Shown: piece by piece, positions 58,323-64,000 of the stretch
Layout of the letters: every line of letters begins with the position of its first letter
How positions within the stretch are numbered: the first letter of the stretch is position 1
Assembly: GCA_023853785.1 (NCBI GenBank)
Contig: JAJIRX010000732.1
Location: 62,001 to 126,000 of the forward strand
DNA from: Psilocybe azurescens
Lineage: Eukaryota; Basidiomycota; Agaricomycetes; Agaricales; Agrocybaceae
DNA: 64,000 nt
Direction of reading: 5' to 3'
Notes under the pieces: generated by a model
Databases searched by the model: none
What the model saw: the letters and a program-made list of their open reading frames with translations, nothing else
Told to the model about the DNA's origin: nothing
Position numbers and translations under genes: made by a program

Positions 58323-60100
58323 TAAATGTCAGGCTGGCTGGTTTACAATCTGTGGTCATGCAGATTGCTTGTCTCTGGAACAGGCATGATGTTGCATACA
58401 ATGATAACAGTGACAACTGGGAAAGTCATTGAATGTTGTCAAATATATAAGCACTAGTACATATATTGTATTTTTAGAATACAATTTGCCACAGCTAATC
58501 TTGATTGCATTAAAGATTGTGAAAAAGCACTGGGCATGACAGTAGTGAGTACTTAATGGCTCATAGACATTTGTGGTACATCTTTAGCACACCTGGGCTG
58601 GCCAGACCACCTGATTGTGTGTCATGTTTAGTTCACTTGAGTAATATTGTATATACTCAATGCTTAATATCTTTTACTCAAGGTAGTCTGCACAGTAGAA
58701 TACAAAAGAGATGAAGTGCTGAGCTGGAATACATACATATTGGTGGGATCATGTCAAACATCTGTGCTTGCATGTCCATAGAGAATTGAATAGGCACTTT
58801 GAAAGTCAGAGAGTGTAATTAGAACAGGCTTAAAGGACCCATGTTCACACATGTCTACTTAAGAACCCTCTGGGATGCACAATATACAACTCAATATAAA
58901 AGGCTCAGATGAAAGTCAAAACACCTGACATTAGCATATGAGCATTTCACTTGCATTTCACCTTACTTATCACTTTTTCCACAATTTTTCTTTATTTTTT
59001 CTCACTTTTACAGATACAAAGTTAAATGTCTTATTATGTAGGTAATAGACTTGTTCTTTTGCACAGGGACCCTGTGAGGGTCCAATGTTGCAAATCTATA
59101 TTTCTCATTTTTTTAAATAATATAATGTGAATAAATTCTGTTGCTTTTGTAAAATTGGCTTTTCTCAAATTATTTTTGCTAAATTGTGCCCCATTGACCA
59201 CTGTGGAAACACATCACATTTTTTCAACTGATAACATGGCATGAATTCTGAATTCTGTTATTTTTTTCATCCACCACTTTGATAATGTGATATGAATTTG
59301 CTTTTGCTATTGGCTTCTCCTGAATTCTTTTTGCTGATTTAACTGTTCTTGTATTTTCTGATGTTTGGATGTGTTCCCATTTGTAGAGTACTCAATAGTT
59401 TAGTCCTTCCAGCAAGGAAACAAGATAAATATGTGGCCTTGTTTTTGAGCCAAAACATGGCTTATGGACAAATACATCTTGGTCATGGATTTCAGCTTGC
59501 TATATGTCAGTATCATCTAGGAGTAAAAAATTGATTCCATGACTGTCAAATCAGTCAAAAATGATGACATACATTGTATTTTTCTGTCTTTTTATTGACC
59601 AAGTTTAAATTGACTTGTGAATTATGAGTCCAGTGTATGTAACCACAGCTCTGTTAAAACCTTATTCTGGCACTCTTATAGAGACTGCTCTCATGCACAC
59701 TATTCTGTATTTTATATATGTATTATGTTTAATATAATGGTCAAAATATTGTGATAAATGTGCCAAAAGGTGCAAAATCCAGCCCCAATATTGTAAAATA
59801 GCTCTTTTTTCTTCAAATTTTTAATATTGTGTGTAGCAAATCATTCAGTATTTGGATTGTAAATTTTAAAAGCCAAAAAGTAGGGGAAAGGATGGTTAAA
59901 TCAACCCCACAAAAGGACTTGTTACACAGTGCAAACCAACGGCCATCACACTTTTCATGCCACAAGTGAGAAAAAGTGATTTTTGTCATGAAAAGTAAAA
60001 TTGTAAAAGTAACTTTGTTAACCACCCACCATAGAGCATGCCAGGCACTGGGCATAACGAAGTGACCTTCTGATGCATATAAGTAGTTCGGTCGCACCAC
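58323..60100. other. AT-rich, CG-poor end of the transposon island
   Basis: No gene or repeat element was recognised. The base composition changes abruptly near 60090, where CG dinucleotides become frequent again. Confidence 0.5.
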
Positions 60101-60887
60101 TACCCTTGTTGCTCACTGCCGTTGAAGGCGGCTGACAACGGACGTCCTGGACCTTTCCGATCTGCGGTGCCCGTTGCCGAAATTGATGATTGCGAGAAGC
60201 TTAATGATAGGGGCATATTTTAACGTCATGAACGAGTACGGGGATACGTCAGCGGAAGAGTAATGTATTCTTGCTTTCTTAGACCCTTACCGAATTAAGA
60301 TACACATGTTAACGTTGGCCTCAACTCAAGGAGATACTCTGGCATAACGAATGGGGTTCTTCGCAGTAGAAACCAGTAGAAATGAAGGTGGGCGATGCCA
60401 AGGCGGTAACTAAAGACAAAGCATTGTAACCCTAATTTGATTTCGTGTTCTCTCTGTTATAAGTACATCATGGTGCGCCAGAACGGATGGAACGGATGCG
60501 TTGATGACTTTAAAGTTGTTTTGGCTGGTCGACATTTTTTCTTGAACTGCAGCGATATTTCTGGATCCGTGATATGTCGTTGGTCCCATGGAAGCCCCAA
60601 GTGTATTTCGTTACACAAACGAGTCTGATGATGACTGTCACCCCATTGCGAAGACCTGCATATGTAGTTAACTTGGCAACCGAGTCGCTGCACCACGAGG
60701 AAACGCAAATTTCCCGTCGATGACTAAACACAAAGTCGTGTTCAACCTTCAGATTCTCAGAGCCTTTTACAGCCTTTTGTTACAGTTGTCCAGTGATTGA
60801 CCTTGGCTATTCCTTTCAGATGCATCATTCGAGATTTCGGTATGCCCAGACTTTCTTTCTCCTAGGGCAGACTATTGCTAGCGAGCC
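60101..60887. other. Intergenic, upstream of the intact fungalysin
   Basis: Normal composition, with no open frame that joins to neighbours. The overlapping plus and minus open stretches at 60437-60731 have no family features. Confidence 0.4.
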
Positions 60888-60894
60888 TATATAA
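60888..60894 (+). promoter_or_regulatory. TATA box of the fungalysin gene
   Basis: TATATAA lies 207 bases before the ATG at 61101. It is followed by a long C/T-rich leader (60905-61020), a common arrangement in highly expressed fungal genes. Confidence 0.5.
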
Positions 60895-61100
60895 CGCGGG
60901 CATCCAGAGCCCCCTGCTGTCGTCCCTTCCACCCTCCGTTCTCCATTCCCGTTCTCCTTCCTTCCTTCATCCTTCCTTCTATTTTCTTTGTCCCACTTTC
61001 ACTTTCATTCTTTTCTCTCTACACACGCTCGGCCGTGTCTTTATTCCATTTTTCACTATTTCCTATTTCCATTAACTTCCAAGTACTCACCGTTTCGACA

Positions 61101-63753
61101 ATGGTTTCCTTCTCCGGCTCGTTTTTCTCGTCCATCATCGTGGCCGCTGTGCTCAGCGCGACCTGCGTCGACGCCGCGCCGTGGCCTATCCACGCGCGCC
61201 ACGCTACCCACCGCACCCGCCACATCGGGAAGCGCGCCCTGAAAATCGAGAGTTACCACCCCAAGTCCACTTTCAAGGTGTGTAGCATCCAAAAAAAATC
61301 CAAATCTAATCTCGGCGTCGGAGTCGGAGTCGAGTTAGAGGATGGAAAATTAAAAACTATTTTTGTCCGAGGGCTGATCTGTTGATAGACATTCGGTGAC
61401 AACGGCGCCACGGTCCCGAGCGGGAACTCTCTGGTCGGCTCTTCCAACCCTCTGAAAGACTCCGCGTTCTCCTATGTCAGCTCCTTAGGCATCAGCGCGG
61501 ACGACGTTACCTATAAATCTGGCTTCCAAGCGGGTGCCAACCGCGTCGCGTACCTCAAGCAGTCTATTGTACGCATCGTGTCCCTGACTGATCACTCCTA
61601 ACTAAACTGATTCTCGTCTTGTAGAATGGAATTCCTCTGGCGAATGCTGTTGCCAACGTCGCGTTCAACGGCGACACTGTCGTTTCGTACGGATCCTCCT
61701 TCGTCGACGCCAAAACCGGTACGCCCCCATCCTTTCCTTCCTTTTTCCCTTCTCTCATCCACTCATCTTGAATCTCGCTCTCCCCTATCTCCCCTCCCTC
61801 CCCTCCAGCCAAAATTGCACCCGCAGAGCCCACCGTAGGCTGGCGCTCCGTGCTCTCCAAGATCGAGGACTCCCTAGAGGGAAAGTACAACGGCTTCAAC
61901 GCGACGCTCGAGTATCTCGCCCAGAGCGACGGCTCCGTCGCGCTCACGCACGTCATCCAGATCCAGAACGAGGACACGAACGCGTGGTACGAGGCGTACA
62001 TCGACGCGCACTCCGGTGCGCTCCTGAGCGTCACGGACTTTGTGAACGATGCTTCGGTGCGTTCTTTCCTTTCCCTTTCAGATGCCGGTGTGGTGTGGGT
62101 ATATGCGCGACATTTCTCTTACGAGATTGGTTTGGTCTCTTTTTTTTTGCTTTAGTACACTGCTCTCCCTTTGACGAAAGTAAGCTTTGAAGATGGTGTG
62201 GAGACTATCGTCGACCCCGAGGACCCCGAGGCTTCTCCCTTCGGCTGGCACAGCGTCGGAAACGGCGAGTCAACAACAACATCGTGAGTCCTCCACCACA
62301 CATACGTGCTCAAAAGCCAATTCTCATCCCATCTTCCTCCCTCTCCTCCTCCTCCCATCATCACGATGCAGAGGCAACAACGTCCTCGCCTTCAAAGGCC
62401 AACAAGTATCCGCCCAAACCGCGGCCGGGCTCAACTTCAACGCCGAGTACGACGACACCAAGCAGCCGACCGACGCGACGAACGTGAACGCCGCGCGCAC
62501 CAACGCGTTCTTCGTCGCCAACGCCGTGCACGACTTCGCGTACCGCTACGGCTTCACGGAGAGCGCGTTCAACTTCCAGCTGTCAAACCAGGGCAAAGGC
62601 GGGCGCCAGAACGACCGCGTGCTGCTCTCGGTGCAGGACGCGTCGGGTGTGAATAATGCGAATTTCGCAACGCCCCCTGAGTAAATTTATGTTTTTTTTC
62701 GATTGTCTTCTCGTTTTTGAAAAAAAAATCTTTTAGTGGTCAATCGGGTATCTGTCGCATGTTTGTATGGAACCTCACTCCCGTAAGTCTATCGTCGTCT
62801 ATTTCTTCATATTCTCATAGCACTCCTCCTTCTCCTTCTAGCCTGTCAACCGCGACGGATCGATGGAGAACGACATCATCGTCCACGAGCTCGCACACGG
62901 GATCACCAACCGCCTCACAGGCGGCGGCACCGGCCGATGCTTGCAGACTACTGAGTCTGGAGGGCTCGGGGAGGGCTGGGGAGATGCTATGGCCAAGTGC
63001 GTTCTCGCTGTTATGCTTCTTTTTTATGCCGGTGGTTTCTCAACTGAACCAACTTTTTTGATTATTTAGCTGGATGGTGCAAAAGTCTGCACAGACCGTC
63101 GACTTTGCGATCGGCGCGTATGTTACAGGCGACGCGCGGGGCATCAGGTCTGCGCCATACTCGGTGAACAAGGCGACGAACCCGTTGACGTATGCGAGCC
63201 TCCAAAGGCTGAACCAGGTTCATGGTCAGTTTTCGTCCTCCTTTCCCTCTCCTCCCTTGCCTCCCTCTCCTCCCTCTCCTCCCTCCCTCCCTCCCTACCT
63301 CTTAGAATGAATGAATAAAATCACTAACACCGATGCAATTGCAACAGAGATCGGCGAGGTCTGGGCGAACATGCTGCACAACGTCTACGCCGCTCTCGTC
63401 GCCGAGCTCGGATTCTCGGCGGACAAGCTGACCAACCCCGACGGCCCCGAGGGCAACATCGTGTTCATGCGACTGTACATGGATGCGCTGTCGCTGCAGC
63501 CGTGTAATCCTACTTGTGAGTTGGGTTTCTCTCTTTTCCTTTTCTTCTCTCGCTCTCGCTCTCTTTTGGGTTTAGCGGCTGACTTCGATTCGCAGTTGTT
63601 GAGGCCCGCGATGCATGGATCCAAGCCGACCAGAACCGCTACGGAGGTGCGAATACGTGCACGGTCGTCAAGGCCTTTGCGAGCCGTGGGCTCGGGCTCA
63701 GAGCGAGCGCGGCGTTCACGGATGATGCTACGCTCCCTGCTGGATGCAGCTAA
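61101..63753 (+). CDS. M36 fungalysin, extracellular zinc metallopeptidase (intact)
   Basis: Eleven exons (61101-61277, 61389-61568, 61625-61718, 61809-62056, 62156-62283, 62372-62680, 62737-62782, 62842-62996, 63070-63224, 63348-63515, 63596-63753) sum to 605 codons plus stop, the normal length. [20 protein letters not shown] is the signal peptide. The FTP-type propeptide spans about residues 40-240 and includes [15 protein letters not shown] and [20 protein letters not shown]. The zinc site HELAH is at residues 409-413 and the third ligand is Glu438 ([12 protein letters not shown]). The end is [14 protein letters not shown]...PAGCS. It degrades extracellular protein, and the propeptide keeps it inactive until processed. 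No damage was found. The paralogue at 12162-14937 is frameshifted. Confidence 0.95.
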
Positions 63754-64000
63754 ACGCCACTGCTGGTGTTTATTTTACTTACTTGATAACGGAAAGGAAC
63801 GGAACGGCAGTAACACATTCTTTTTTTGCATGGTTGGATAATACTTATTTACGTAGGATGAGGAGAGGATTGGATTAGATAGATACCCATTATACACAAC
63901 GCTGTCTTTTCAATCGGAGATTTTTTCTGATTTTCGGATTCGGAGTTTGGGTGTTGTGAATGGATTGGATTGGATTGCATACTTGGCGCGTAAGTGTTCC
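63754..64000. other. 3' flank of the fungalysin gene
   Basis: No further gene begins before the window ends. A short GGATTGGATTGGATTG repeat lies at 63958-63978. Confidence 0.5.

Noticed and set aside
63240..63300. TCCTCCC/CCTCCCTC repeat as a regulatory array
   Set aside because: It lies inside an intron of the fungalysin gene and is a simple pyrimidine tract.
1..64000. CRISPR arrays, bacterial operons, ribosome binding sites, tRNA and rRNA genes
   Set aside because: The window is intron-rich fungal nuclear DNA. No regularly spaced repeats, no cloverleaf-like tRNA sequence and no rRNA core sequence were noticed by eye.

Overview
The window is nuclear DNA of a filamentous basidiomycete, almost certainly a mushroom-forming Agaricomycete. 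Genes are split by many short introns (about 45-70 nt, GT...AG). The recognisable families are typical of that group: GMC oxidoreductase, M36 fungalysin, an FHS-like MFS permease, an NTase-fold family, and KDZ/Plavaka-type and tyrosine-recombinase transposons. No rRNA, tRNA or CRISPR was seen.

Layout. (1) 1-10.0 kb: a tandem duplication of a secreted GMC oxidoreductase on the minus strand. The copy at 6320-8692 is intact (about 583 aa). The copy at 1657-4017 is frameshifted near its C-terminus. A boundary segment occurs three times, and the middle one carries a solo LTR. (2) 10.3-15 kb: a MIF4G-like gene (minus) and a frameshifted fungalysin (plus). (3) 15.25-22.64 kb: the spliceosomal helicase Brr2 (minus). 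(4) 23.6-27.85 kb: an E(z)/KMT6-type H3K27 methyltransferase (plus) facing a TDG/MUG thymine-DNA glycosylase (minus), with stop codons one base apart. (5) 30.3-34.7 kb: an MFS permease and a secreted protein of unknown function. (6) 35-48.8 kb: two decayed copies of an NTase-fold gene, separated by MITE-like elements and a decayed tyrosine-recombinase retrotransposon. (7) 48.9-49.7 kb: NF-YB/HAP3. (8) 50.6-60 kb: a transposon island containing a KDZ/Plavaka-type remnant, a long inverted repeat, a 107-bp tandem duplication and a complete but dead Tc1-type element. The island is AT-rich and very poor in CG dinucleotides. (9) 60.1-64 kb: a sharp return to CG-rich sequence with an intact fungalysin (605 aa).

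Reading. Housekeeping genes (Brr2, KMT6, TDG, NF-YB) alternate with secreted-enzyme families that duplicate and decay, and with transposon graveyards. In three unrelated transposon families the damage is dominated by C-to-T/G-to-A type changes (CGA or TGG to stop, catalytic Arg to His, Asp to Asn). This fits deamination of methylated cytosine. The window also encodes an H3K27 methyltransferase and a T:G mismatch glycosylase; any link between these genes and the decay is inference only. Several one-base indels lie in homopolymers, including one in the essential gene Brr2, so some apparent pseudogenes may be assembly errors.
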